Source: JAADEM01 sp965371855
GTDB taxonomy: Bacteria; Bacteroidota; Bacteroidia; Bacteroidales; Marinilabiliaceae
Direction of reading: 5' to 3'
DNA length: 60,359 nt
NCBI GenBank assembly: GCA_965371855.1
Contig: CBDUZZ010000024.1
Span: forward strand, 1 to 60,359
In this document: piece after piece, positions 52,559-60,359 of the stretch
Position numbering within the stretch: position 1 is the first letter of the stretch
Layout of the letters: each line of letters opens with the position of its first letter
Notes under the pieces: model-generated
The model's input: the letters and a program-made list of their open reading frames with translations, nothing else
Databases searched by the model: none
Told to the model about the DNA's origin: nothing
Translations under genes and position numbers: made by a program

Positions 52559-54043
52559 ATGACTTTTCTATTTTGCAATATAAAATCCAATCGTTTCATG
52601 CTTTTTTTGTTGTGCAATGTTTTTGTCTTTATTCTGCCAAAACCAGTTCAGGCACAAACTTACACACTAAACGAAGTACTGGAATACGCTCAAAACTTCT
52701 CTCCCGAAGCCATGAAAAACAAAACTTCGAAAGAGAACAAATACTGGCAGTGGAAAACCTATAAATCGAACTACAAACCGCAACTGGTTTTAAACTCAAC
52801 ACTACCCTCTTACCAAAACAATAATATTCCGGTTATGCAGGAAGATGGCAGTATTGTTTACCAAAGTGTGAACCGGAGCCTCACTCAATTGAACCTTTCG
52901 TTGGAACAAAATATTGGTTTAACCGGGGGTAAGTTATTTGTAAGTACCAATTTAAGCCGAATTGACGATTTCAACAAAGATTATCACAGTTACAGTAGTT
53001 CACCCTACTATTTCGGATTAGAGCAGCCACTTTTCGCTTTTAACAACCTGAAATGGATGAACCGCATTGAACCCCTTAAATATGACGAGTCATTAAAAAA
53101 ATATATCGAAGACCTTGAGAAGATTGCATACAATACAACATACAAATATTTCAATCTGCTTATTGCACAAATTAGCAACGGTATTGCCAAAACTAATGTA
53201 AACAATGCGAGCTCACTTTACGTAATAGGCAAGGAAAAATTTAAGATGGGAAAAATTTCAAAAAACGAATTATTGCAGTTGAAGTTTGGCTTTGTATCAG
53301 CACAAAAATCGTTATCACAGGCAAATCTTTATCAAGAAACAGCACAACTGGCACTAAGTAGCTACACTGGAATTTACGACATTGAGACATCAACACTTTC
53401 GTTGCCAGATAACACAGCAGAATTTATAATTGATGAAACTATTGCCATAGTAAAAGCCATGGAAAACAGCCGACGATCAGTTGAGTTTAAACGTGCGATA
53501 CTGGAAGCAAGAGAGGAATTGGAAAGGGCAAAACGCGAAAGTGGGTTAAATGCAAGTCTTGTTATGAGTTACGGAACAACCAATGTTGCCGAAAAATTGC
53601 ACGATATTTATGATAATCCCCAAACAATGAAATCGCTAAATTTTGGTTTTACAGTTCCAATTATAGATTGGGGTCGGGCAAAAGCGAGGAGAAAAACTGC
53701 CTATGCCAATTTAAAACTGGTAGAATATACCGTTCAACAGGAAGAGGTTAATTTTAGGGAAGAAATAATTTCCGAAATCGAATATTTCAGGATGTTGAAA
53801 AACCTAATCGAATATACCAATGAAGCGGACAAAACGGCTGCCGAGCGGTTCGAAATTGCCCATAAAAGATATGTAGCTGAAGACATCAGCCTAACCGAAT
53901 ACAACATTGCGCTGGAACAAAAAGACCGGGCAAAACAAGATTATATTTCTGCCTTGCGCGACTATTGGACAACCTACTATTCAATACGAATATTGACTTT
54001 GTATGATTTTGAAAACAATAGACAGATTGCTACAAATGAATGA
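52559..54043 (+). CDS. TolC-like outer membrane efflux protein
   Basis: A 494-residue outer-membrane factor. After a signal sequence (near 15-35, ending in QAQT) comes the family opening YTLNEVLEYAQNFSPEAMKN, with two repeat halves of long amphipathic helices (ALSSYTGIYDIETSTLSLPD, then KRAILEAREELERAKRESGL) and a C-terminal RYVAEDISLTEYNIALEQKD. It would form the exit channel. It starts four bases after the adaptor stop, so translation is probably coupled. An internal start at about 52592 (MLFLLCNVF) is also possible. Confidence 0.9.
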   Translation: MTFLFCNIKSNRFMLFLLCNVFVFILPKPVQAQTYTLNEVLEYAQNFSPEAMKNKTSKENKYWQWKTYKSNYKPQLVLNSTLPSYQNNNIPVMQEDGSIVYQSVNRSLTQLNLSLEQNIGLTGGKLFVSTNLSRIDDFNKDYHSYSSSPYYFGLEQPLFAFNNLKWMNRIEPLKYDESLKKYIEDLEKIAYNTTYKYFNLLIAQISNGIAKTNVNNASSLYVIGKEKFKMGKISKNELLQLKFGFVSAQKSLSQANLYQETAQLALSSYTGIYDIETSTLSLPDNTAEFIIDETIAIVKAMENSRRSVEFKRAILEAREELERAKRESGLNASLVMSYGTTNVAEKLHDIYDNPQTMKSLNFGFTVPIIDWGRAKARRKTAYANLKLVEYTVQQEEVNFREEIISEIEYFRMLKNLIEYTNEADKTAAERFEIAHKRYVAEDISLTEYNIALEQKDRAKQDYISALRDYWTTYYSIRILTLYDFENNRQIATNE

Positions 54044-54078
54044 AAAACACAACGTGATTAACAATAAATAAGAAAACT

Positions 54079-55332
54079 ATGTTCAGAAACTATTTAAAAA
54101 TTACCTGGAAAGTACTCATGCGAAACAAGCTGTTTACCTTTATCAGTTTGTTTGGCATTAGCCTGACACTTACAATCCTAATTGTAGGAGCTTCGTTTTA
54201 CGATTATTTTACCAAATCAAACTATCTGGCCTATAATCAAGATAAAATTGTTTATTCATCTTTGCTACAATCGTGGAAAAAACCACCTGGCGAAAAAGAC
54301 AACAGCTATAGCAGCTCAATGTGCAGTTACTATTTTTTAGATAAATGTTGTAGCAATTTAAAAGTACCAAAGACTATCTCATTTTATAACATATTTCCGC
54401 GCGAATTAACTGTTTTTATCAATTCCAAAAAGTTTGAGTTAAGAATAAAATATTCCGATGAAAAGTTCTGGGATATTCTTGATTTTAACTTTATGTCCGG
54501 AAGGCCTTTTAATAAAAAAGAAACAGATAATATGGACAAAGTTACGGTAATGGCAGAATCGCTTGCCCGTGATATATTTGGCGATACACAAGCAGCTATT
54601 GGTAAAACACTTGTTATTGACGATGAAAATTTTAAAGTTATTGGAGTCGTAAAAAATGTACCGATAACAAGTATTGATGCTTATGCAAATGTATATTGCC
54701 CCATTACTACTACTCAAGAAAGCATTTTCGACAAAAGACTGCATGGTGACTATGAGGCTATGTTCTTACTAGATAAAAGAACAGATATTAAGGCACTTAA
54801 CAATGAGTTGGAAAAATCGCTAAAAACGTTTGAAGAAACAGAGATGCCATTAAATTATAGAAATTATGTTAAGATGGGGGCTAAAACTTTTTTGGCACGT
54901 TTTATCAGTTTTTCTCCTGTTGAGCCGCAGATTTTCTATGCTGTCATATTCGTGATAATTTTTATAATTATTCTTATTCCATCGCTCAATCTTATTAACC
55001 TTAATGTAAATCGAATAAACGAACGCCTGGCTGAAATAGGAATTAGAAAATCGTTTGGCGCAAGAAAGGGAACATTAATATGGCAGTTTATTATAGAGAA
55101 TTTAGTTCTAACATTAATGGGTGGTGTTATGGCCTTTATCCTTTCTTATATAATACTTAAAATACTTCAAACTCAAGGAATCGTTCCATCCGAAGGGTTA
55201 CTGTTAAATTATAGAATTCTGTTTATGGGGATAGTCTTTTGTTTCCTTTTTGGGTTTATTGCGGGAGTGATGCCTGCCTATCGAATGTCTCGTTTGCAAA
55301 TTGTTGAATCTTTAAAAAACGGAGAATCATGA
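54079..55332 (+). CDS. MacB-like ABC transporter permease 1
   Basis: A 417-residue FtsX/MacB-type permease without its own ATPase domain. One helix at the N-terminus (LFTFISLFGISLTLTILIVG) is followed by a large periplasmic MacB-PCD-like domain (about 45-290), and then three helices at the end (AVIFVIIFIIILIPSLNLIN and onward). The conserved ERLAEIGIRKSFGARKGTLI coupling segment contacts the ATPase. It overlaps the next permease gene by four bases. Together the two permeases probably form a heterodimer. Confidence 0.9.
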   Translation: MFRNYLKITWKVLMRNKLFTFISLFGISLTLTILIVGASFYDYFTKSNYLAYNQDKIVYSSLLQSWKKPPGEKDNSYSSSMCSYYFLDKCCSNLKVPKTISFYNIFPRELTVFINSKKFELRIKYSDEKFWDILDFNFMSGRPFNKKETDNMDKVTVMAESLARDIFGDTQAAIGKTLVIDDENFKVIGVVKNVPITSIDAYANVYCPITTTQESIFDKRLHGDYEAMFLLDKRTDIKALNNELEKSLKTFEETEMPLNYRNYVKMGAKTFLARFISFSPVEPQIFYAVIFVIIFIIILIPSLNLINLNVNRINERLAEIGIRKSFGARKGTLIWQFIIENLVLTLMGGVMAFILSYIILKILQTQGIVPSEGLLLNYRILFMGIVFCFLFGFIAGVMPAYRMSRLQIVESLKNGES

Positions 55333-56510
55333 TAAAATCAATTTTAAAATTAATATGGAAACGAAAGAGGCATACTTCTCTTATGATAATTGAAATGTTT
55401 ATCTCGTTTCTTCTACTGTTTGCACTATTAACTGTAATTGTGAAAAGCTATACGCAATACATCGAAACTAAAGGATTCGATGGAAATGATGTGTGGCTTG
55501 CCGAGATGCTTTTTGATAATAAAGATTACGAATCAGGTAATTCCATCAGAGAGGTAATGGATTTATTAAAAAAGAACCTCTTGGCATTACAGGGAGTAAG
55601 TGCAGTTTCGAATTGTAGCAGGAATGTACCTTATGCAATGATGACACAGAGTACATCGATGAAATACAAAGAGGTTCAACATCACAATATTCATGTGGTT
55701 CGAACCGATGAAGATTTTATAAAAGTATTAAAAATAAATATTTCAAAAGGGCGATGGTACGGCAGGGTAGATGTAGGACAGGAAGAAACTCCCATTGTTG
55801 TAAACCGACAATTTAAAGAGCTGTTTTTCCCCGATGAAAGTGCAGTCGGTAAAAAAATGACGTCGGGCTATAATGATGACAAATACAGGATAGTGGGATA
55901 TGTAGAAAACTATAAAACAAAAGGTGAACTTTCTACAGCTGAAGTAACTTTTTTTAGTCTATTGAAACCACAAGAAGTTTCGAATAGGTTACTTGTAAGA
56001 ACAGAATCCGGCGTGGGAAAAGAAATAGAAGAGCAGCTTGTAAATACACTTACCTTGACAGCAAAATCGTGGACAATTAACGTAAAACATTTGGATGTTT
56101 ATAAACGCAACAATTTTAAACGAAAATTGATACCCATTTTAGTTCTTCTTTCCATTTGTATATTTCTGGTTATTAATATCATTTTAGGCATGTTTGGCAC
56201 TTTGTTATATAACATTAGCAGGCGTAAACCCGAAATCGGATTACGCCGTTCGGTTGGCGCACCCGCTCTAAAAATATACCAACAGTTTATTGGCGAAATG
56301 TTGATGATTACAACATTGGGGATTATACCTGCTTTAATTGTTGCAATTCAGTTTCCAATATTGAAGGTTTTCGATATAAGTTTGAGCGTTTACTTAGGTG
56401 CAATATTTCTTTCTGCCTTAACAATTTATCTTTTGGTATTTATTGCAAGCTTTATCCCAAGCAGGTATGCTGCTAAAATTCAACCTGCAATGGCTTTACA
56501 CGAAGAATAA
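55329..56510 (+). CDS. MacB-like ABC transporter permease 2
   Basis: A 393-residue permease of the same layout as the previous one. Its first helix is SLMIIEMFISFLLLFALLTV, the periplasmic domain spans about 45-270, and the last three helices include LLSICIFLVINIILGMFGTL. The coupling segment is RRKPEIGLRRSVGAPALKIY. The sequence is clearly different from permease 1, so a two-permease complex rather than a recent duplicate is likely. A GCTTCGACAAGCTCAGC segment follows at 56511, part of a common dispersed repeat. Confidence 0.9.
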   Translation: MIKSILKLIWKRKRHTSLMIIEMFISFLLLFALLTVIVKSYTQYIETKGFDGNDVWLAEMLFDNKDYESGNSIREVMDLLKKNLLALQGVSAVSNCSRNVPYAMMTQSTSMKYKEVQHHNIHVVRTDEDFIKVLKINISKGRWYGRVDVGQEETPIVVNRQFKELFFPDESAVGKKMTSGYNDDKYRIVGYVENYKTKGELSTAEVTFFSLLKPQEVSNRLLVRTESGVGKEIEEQLVNTLTLTAKSWTINVKHLDVYKRNNFKRKLIPILVLLSICIFLVINIILGMFGTLLYNISRRKPEIGLRRSVGAPALKIYQQFIGEMLMITTLGIIPALIVAIQFPILKVFDISLSVYLGAIFLSALTIYLLVFIASFIPSRYAAKIQPAMALHEE

Positions 56511-56527
56511 GCTTCGACAAGCTCAGC
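56511..56527. repeat. GCTTCGACAAGCTCAGC fragment
   Basis: A short palindromic segment in the gap before the ATPase gene. The TTCGACAAGCTCAG core is familiar from dispersed repeats in Bacteroidota. Only the core is left. Confidence 0.5.
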
Positions 56528-56569
56528 CTCTGTAATTACAAAATTAAAATCAATAAAAAATTATACAAA

Positions 56570-57238
56570 ATGATTACACTAAAAAATCTCGAAAAAGTTT
56601 ATCAAACCGACGAAATTGAAACGGTTGCATTAAACAACATCAACCTTTCCATAAGCAAAGGTGAATTTGTATCGATAATGGGGCCTTCGGGCTGTGGAAA
56701 AAGCACCCTGCTAAATATGATTGGCTTATTGGATATCCCCACAAATGGTTCAATTACAATAGATGAAAATAGCATTGATGGCTGGGGAGATAAAAAACTG
56801 GCCAAGTTCCGAAACCACAAATTGGGTTTTATTTTTCAAAGCTTTCACCTGATAAACGATTTACCCGTTTTGGATAATGTAGAGTTACCCTTACTTTACA
56901 GAAGTGGGATTTCGGGTAAAGAGCGCAAAAGAAGGGCAAAAGAAGCGTTGGAAAAAGTTGGGCTCTCAAATAGAATTGGTCACTATCCCGGACAACTTTC
57001 GGGCGGACAAAAACAGCGTGTTGCCATTGCCCGTGCAATAGTTGGGCAACCCGACATTATACTTGCTGATGAACCCACCGGAAACCTTGATAGTAAAATG
57101 GGCACAGAAATTATGGAGATTCTGGAGAACCTGAATAAGAATGAAAAAACAACTGTAATTATGGTTACACATGATGAACGCTTAACAAAAAAAACAAGCC
57201 GCGTTATTCATCTTTTTGATGGGATGCAGGTAAATTAG
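56570..57238 (+). CDS. ABC transporter ATPase, LolD/MacB type
   Basis: A 222-residue ATPase of the MacB/LolD group. Walker A is MGPSGCGKSTLLNMIG, the Q-loop is FIFQSFHLINDLPVLDNVEL, the ABC signature is LSGGQKQRVAIARAI, Walker B is PDIILADEPTGNLDS, and the H-loop is IMVTHDE. It would power the two permeases. It starts 59 bases after permease 2. Confidence 0.96.
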   Translation: MITLKNLEKVYQTDEIETVALNNINLSISKGEFVSIMGPSGCGKSTLLNMIGLLDIPTNGSITIDENSIDGWGDKKLAKFRNHKLGFIFQSFHLINDLPVLDNVELPLLYRSGISGKERKRRAKEALEKVGLSNRIGHYPGQLSGGQKQRVAIARAIVGQPDIILADEPTGNLDSKMGTEIMEILENLNKNEKTTVIMVTHDERLTKKTSRVIHLFDGMQVN

Positions 57239-57290
57239 AGAAGGTGAGATTGTTATCCGTGTAAACAAACACTACAAATATCAATTTACT

Positions 57291-57298
57291 TATCTTTA
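57291..57298 (+). promoter_or_regulatory. -7-like box before the two-component genes
   Basis: TATCTTTA lies 14 bases before the regulator ATG, the same box and spacing as at rpiB. It could give basal expression of the regulator and kinase apart from the sigma-54 promoter of the operon. Confidence 0.4.
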
Positions 57299-57312
57299 CA
57301 AAAAATTGAACT

Positions 57313-58689
57313 ATGATTCTGATAATCGACGACGATAATGCCGTACTAACCTCAATTAGCCTGTTGCTTAAGCAATCAGGCTTTTTGCATGTTTGTGCTT
57401 CCAATCCTAAAGAAGCAGAGTTGGTTATTCAGGAACAAAAGCCTGAATTAGTTATACTCGATCTGAATTTCAGCAATAGCACAACCGGTCGTGAAGGCAT
57501 GTCATTTCTACTTCGTTTAAAACAATTGATACCAAAAGTCCCGGTGCTTTTGATTACCGCCTGGGGTTCTATTTCGTTGGCTGTTGAAGGGATGAAAAAA
57601 GGGGCATTCGATTTTATTACCAAACCATGGGATAATAAATCGCTATTGCAAACCATAAATATTGCCATTGAATTAAATAAAGAATACAAGCCTGAAAAAG
57701 GAATTAAAAGGCAGGAACTTGACCGAAAATTCAATTTTAAAAATATTGTTGGAAGCAGTCCGCAAATCACCCCAATTCTGGAAACCGTAGGCAGAGTATG
57801 TAAAACCGATGCTCAGGTACTTATTCTTGGCGAAAGCGGAACGGGAAAGGAATTGATTGCCGAAGCTCTGCACAACAATAGCAAGCGAAAAAACAACCCA
57901 TTTGTAAAAGTGAATTTGGGCGGAGTTTCATCAAGCCTTTTCGAAAGCGAAATGTTTGGTCATAAAAAGGGAGCATTTACCGATGCTTATAACGATAGAA
58001 AAGGATGCTTTGAGTTGGCAAACAACGGCACAATATTTCTGGATGAAATTGGCGACCTTGATTTTAATTCTCAGGTAAAACTATTGAGGGTTTTGCAGGA
58101 TAAAACATATCAGGTTTTGGGCGATAGCAAAACAAGGGAGTTAGATGTGCGGGTAATTTGTGCCACCAATCATAACATTCACGAAATGGTAGAAAAAAGA
58201 ACTTTCAGGGAAGACCTTTTTTACCGAATTAATTTAATTACAATCAACTTGCCTTCTTTAAGAGAACGAAGCAGTGACATTCCCCAGCTTGCAAACCATT
58301 TTTTAAATGAACTGGCAACTATTTACGATATTGAAAAAATCACCCTTTCAAATAAAACTTTAAAATGGTTAAAAAACCTGCCTTTCCCGGGCAATGTTCG
58401 CGAAATTAAAAACCTGATAGAACGTACCTGGCTTATTTCAGGGAAAGCAGAATTAGAGATAACTGATTTTGAAAAAGCTTTAGAAAACAATGCAGTTCAA
58501 TCATCCAATGAAAACCTACCACCGGTTGGTGCAATGACTCTTGATGAAATTGAAAAAGAGATGATTTTAAAATCCATAGTGAAGTACAAAAATAATATTT
58601 CAAAAATTGCAAAATCACTGGGAATTAGCCGAGGTACACTTTACCGAAGATTGGAGAAATACGGAATTGATTATGAACTAAAAAGGTAG
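57313..58689 (+). CDS. NtrC-family sigma-54 response regulator
   Basis: A 458-residue activator. The receiver has DDDNAVLTSIS and the phospho-acceptor Asp near residue 50 (ELVILDLNFSN). The AAA+ domain has Walker A GESGTGKELIAEAL and Walker B-like GTIFLDEIGDL. The sigma-54 contact loop reads GAFTDA where GAFTGA is usual, a variant seen in other members. The C-terminal Fis-type HTH is NISKIAKSLGISRGTLYRRL. It is located next to the export genes and one base from its kinase gene, so those genes are its likely target. Confidence 0.94.
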   Translation: MILIIDDDNAVLTSISLLLKQSGFLHVCASNPKEAELVIQEQKPELVILDLNFSNSTTGREGMSFLLRLKQLIPKVPVLLITAWGSISLAVEGMKKGAFDFITKPWDNKSLLQTINIAIELNKEYKPEKGIKRQELDRKFNFKNIVGSSPQITPILETVGRVCKTDAQVLILGESGTGKELIAEALHNNSKRKNNPFVKVNLGGVSSSLFESEMFGHKKGAFTDAYNDRKGCFELANNGTIFLDEIGDLDFNSQVKLLRVLQDKTYQVLGDSKTRELDVRVICATNHNIHEMVEKRTFREDLFYRINLITINLPSLRERSSDIPQLANHFLNELATIYDIEKITLSNKTLKWLKNLPFPGNVREIKNLIERTWLISGKAELEITDFEKALENNAVQSSNENLPPVGAMTLDEIEKEMILKSIVKYKNNISKIAKSLGISRGTLYRRLEKYGIDYELKR

Positions 58690-58690
58690 C

Positions 58691-60034
58691 ATGACTTTAA
58701 AAACAAAATACATCCTTTTTGTCACTCTCACCCTACTGGCATTTTCGGCTTTAACCGGATTGCTTTACAATGCCAATAAATACTATTTTCTTATTGGCGA
58801 AGGAATAATAATTATCACCATTGTTCTTTCTGTTCTGTTTTATAAATCATTAATCAGACCCTATAAAATACTCGATTCGGGAATTGAATCAATTGCTGAT
58901 AAAGATTTCAGCATTAAGTTTTTACCGGTTGGACAGTCGGAACCCGACAGATTAATCGGAGTTTATAATAAAATGATTGACCAGTTACGACTGGAGCGGA
59001 CAAGCGCCACCGAAACACATTTTTTTCTTCAAAAATTAATTGAAGCTTCGCCCGCCGGAATCATAATTCTTGATACTGACAATAAAATTCAGTCGATAAA
59101 TCAGGCAGCTCAAAAAATACTAAATATTGATACTAACAATAGCGAAATTGAAATTAGCGAACTTGCTTCTCCCTGGAACAACGAATTGCAGAAACTAAAA
59201 GAGAACAAAACAAATGTTGTGCAAATTAACGGAATAAATCAATACAAATGTTACCGCTCAATTCTTCTCGACAGAGGATTTAAACGCACATTTTTTCTTA
59301 TTGAAGAGCTTACGCAAGAACTCCTAAATGCAGAGAAGCAATCGTATGAAAAGGTTATCCGCATGATTTCGCACGAAGTAAACAACAGCATGGGTTCTGT
59401 TAACTCAATCATCGATTCTACAGTACAATATTTAAAAAATCCCAAACCAAGCGACACCCCCGATTTTATAAATGCGTTAGATGTAGCAAAAGAACGAATT
59501 AAAAACTTGAATCATTTTACAAAAAGGTTTTCGGAAGTTGTGCGAATCCCACCCCCTGAAATTCAGGATTGTAATCTAAAAGAAGTCATAGACCGGGTAT
59601 TTATCTATTTCAAAGCAGAATTAGACAGAGAAAATATCACAGCCAAAACACACCTTGATTCTGATGAAGATGTGATTGTCTCGTTTGACAATCAACAGTT
59701 GGAATTAGTACTAATCAACATTATAAAAAATGCCATTCAGGCAATTGGTTCCAACGGAAATATTAATACATATATTAATTCCTCACCTCTTTCTTTGATT
59801 ATCGAAAACGATGGAGAATCTATTTCAAACGAAATTAGGAAAAAACTTTTTACGCCCTTTTTCACCACTAAAAAAACAGGACAAGGAATCGGGCTAACGT
59901 TAACGAGGGAGATTCTTGTTAATCATGGCTGTAGATTCTCCTTGCTTTCCAGAGATGATGAGATTACTGTTTTTAAGATTTTGTTTGGTAATGGAAAAAG
60001 CAAACTTTTCGACCGGGCAGTTGAATTCGAATGA
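58691..60034 (+). CDS. sensor histidine kinase of the export locus
   Basis: A 447-residue membrane kinase. Two N-terminal helices (about 6-24 and 31-50) have almost no loop between them, so it likely senses in or near the membrane. A HAMP-like segment (about 55-105) follows, then a PAS domain (ASPAGIIILDTDNKIQSINQ). The phospho-acceptor His lies in RMISHEVNNSMGSV. The ATP domain shows the N box LINIIKNAIQAIG, and the G boxes IENDGESIS and FFTTKKTGQGIGLTL. With the one-base gap it is cotranscribed with its NtrC-type partner. Confidence 0.94.
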   Translation: MTLKTKYILFVTLTLLAFSALTGLLYNANKYYFLIGEGIIIITIVLSVLFYKSLIRPYKILDSGIESIADKDFSIKFLPVGQSEPDRLIGVYNKMIDQLRLERTSATETHFFLQKLIEASPAGIIILDTDNKIQSINQAAQKILNIDTNNSEIEISELASPWNNELQKLKENKTNVVQINGINQYKCYRSILLDRGFKRTFFLIEELTQELLNAEKQSYEKVIRMISHEVNNSMGSVNSIIDSTVQYLKNPKPSDTPDFINALDVAKERIKNLNHFTKRFSEVVRIPPPEIQDCNLKEVIDRVFIYFKAELDRENITAKTHLDSDEDVIVSFDNQQLELVLINIIKNAIQAIGSNGNINTYINSSPLSLIIENDGESISNEIRKKLFTPFFTTKKTGQGIGLTLTREILVNHGCRFSLLSRDDEITVFKILFGNGKSKLFDRAVEFE

Positions 60035-60359
60035 TAAATTAATAAAAAACATATTAAGGTTAATCAAAATCTAACTCCCTTAATATTTTATCAATTTTGG
60101 TTTTTGAATCAATTCAACTAAAACAATACTTTCCATTTAGTTCTATTCTGTCAATTTTCAATAATGCGTGCGATGGCAAAAAGCATGTGTTTGACAGCGA
60201 AGGGATGGTTGCAGGGATGGGCTGGAAAACGTATGCTTTGTGCGTTCGCTTGGTAGTTCGTTTCTTTTTTGTTTGCAGTAAAATTATCATTCTACGGTCT
60301 CTCCTCAGCTTCCAACTAACGTCAAGCGCTAAATACTGACACTCAGTATGTTATTAAAT
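60035..60359. other. intergenic region at the window end
   Basis: No convincing ORF. GCAAAAAGCATGTGTTT (60176-60192) pairs imperfectly with AAAACGTATGCTTTGTGC (60226-60243), with a GC-richer loop, and a small hairpin TACTGA/TCAGTA lies at 60334-60348. The inverted repeat looks like a dispersed element, but I cannot name it. Confidence 0.4.

Noticed and set aside
60097..60339. 80-codon frame at the window end
   Set aside because: It runs through the inverted repeat and lacks a recognisable start or family. Composition is unlike coding DNA here.

Overview
The window is AT-rich chromosomal DNA from a member of the Bacteroidota. The evidence is a set of lineage-typical gene orders (ruvB, flippase, dut, TPR lipoprotein, DUF4292, EnvC-like), a bS16 with a long acidic tail, a fused CcsBA, WbuC-type cupin and RecX genes, almost no Shine-Dalgarno sequences, and promoter -7 boxes of the TAnnTTTG type. 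I cannot name the genus. The two 22-bp parS-like palindromes beside mnmG suggest that the left third lies near the replication origin.

Layout. 1-1.6 kb: one anomalous T-poor ORF of unknown origin. 1.65-1.79 kb: a REP-like palindromic repeat. 1.8-4.15 kb: an insertion sequence with perfect 19-bp ends, a transposase gene broken by two frameshifts, and no visible target duplication, so what lies to its left may not be ancestrally contiguous with what lies to its right. 4.2-18.3 kb: a long leftward housekeeping block (uvrC, a short adenine deaminase, mnmG, ybeY, anti-sigma-like ATPase, EnvC-like factor, DUF4292 and TPR lipoproteins, dut, flippase, ruvB, a REC protein, nadA). 18.7-25 kb: rpiB, a LutB-like protein, vanZ-like, hemW, a Y1 transposase between two hairpin arrays, a rhodanese, a CDF transporter and rpsP. 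25.2-26.6 kb: a cobalamin adenosyltransferase between two transposase relics. 26.6-40.6 kb: ccsBA, cupin, hemerythrin/PAS protein, aldehyde dehydrogenase-recX-LPP20-like operon, an Rrf2 regulator with a divergent heme-copper oxidase pair, queA and an Fe-S aldo/keto reductase.

40.6-51 kb is an accessory region. It holds a candidate gene cassette with an attC-like site, a truncated beta-helix protein, a GH-like lipoprotein, a Fic protein behind a 26-bp palindrome, an MFS exporter between 82-bp direct repeats, an MBL hydrolase, a secreted unknown protein, a CrtI-like oxidoreductase and a truncated antiporter. 51.2-60 kb is a self-contained export locus: membrane fusion protein, TolC-like channel, two MacB-like permeases, ATPase, NtrC-type regulator and histidine kinase, with a candidate sigma-54 promoter and three upstream TTTCAAAC repeats.

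The most interesting system is the Rrf2/subunit II/subunit I module at 35.3-38.0 kb. Subunit II has lost the CuA ligands, and subunit I carries aspartate where a CuB/FeB histidine is expected and lacks the HPEVY motif. This looks more like a divergent nitric-oxide reductase under an Fe-S sensor than an oxygen reductase. The cassette-like features in 40.6-48.4 kb and the sigma-54 export operon are the next best leads.
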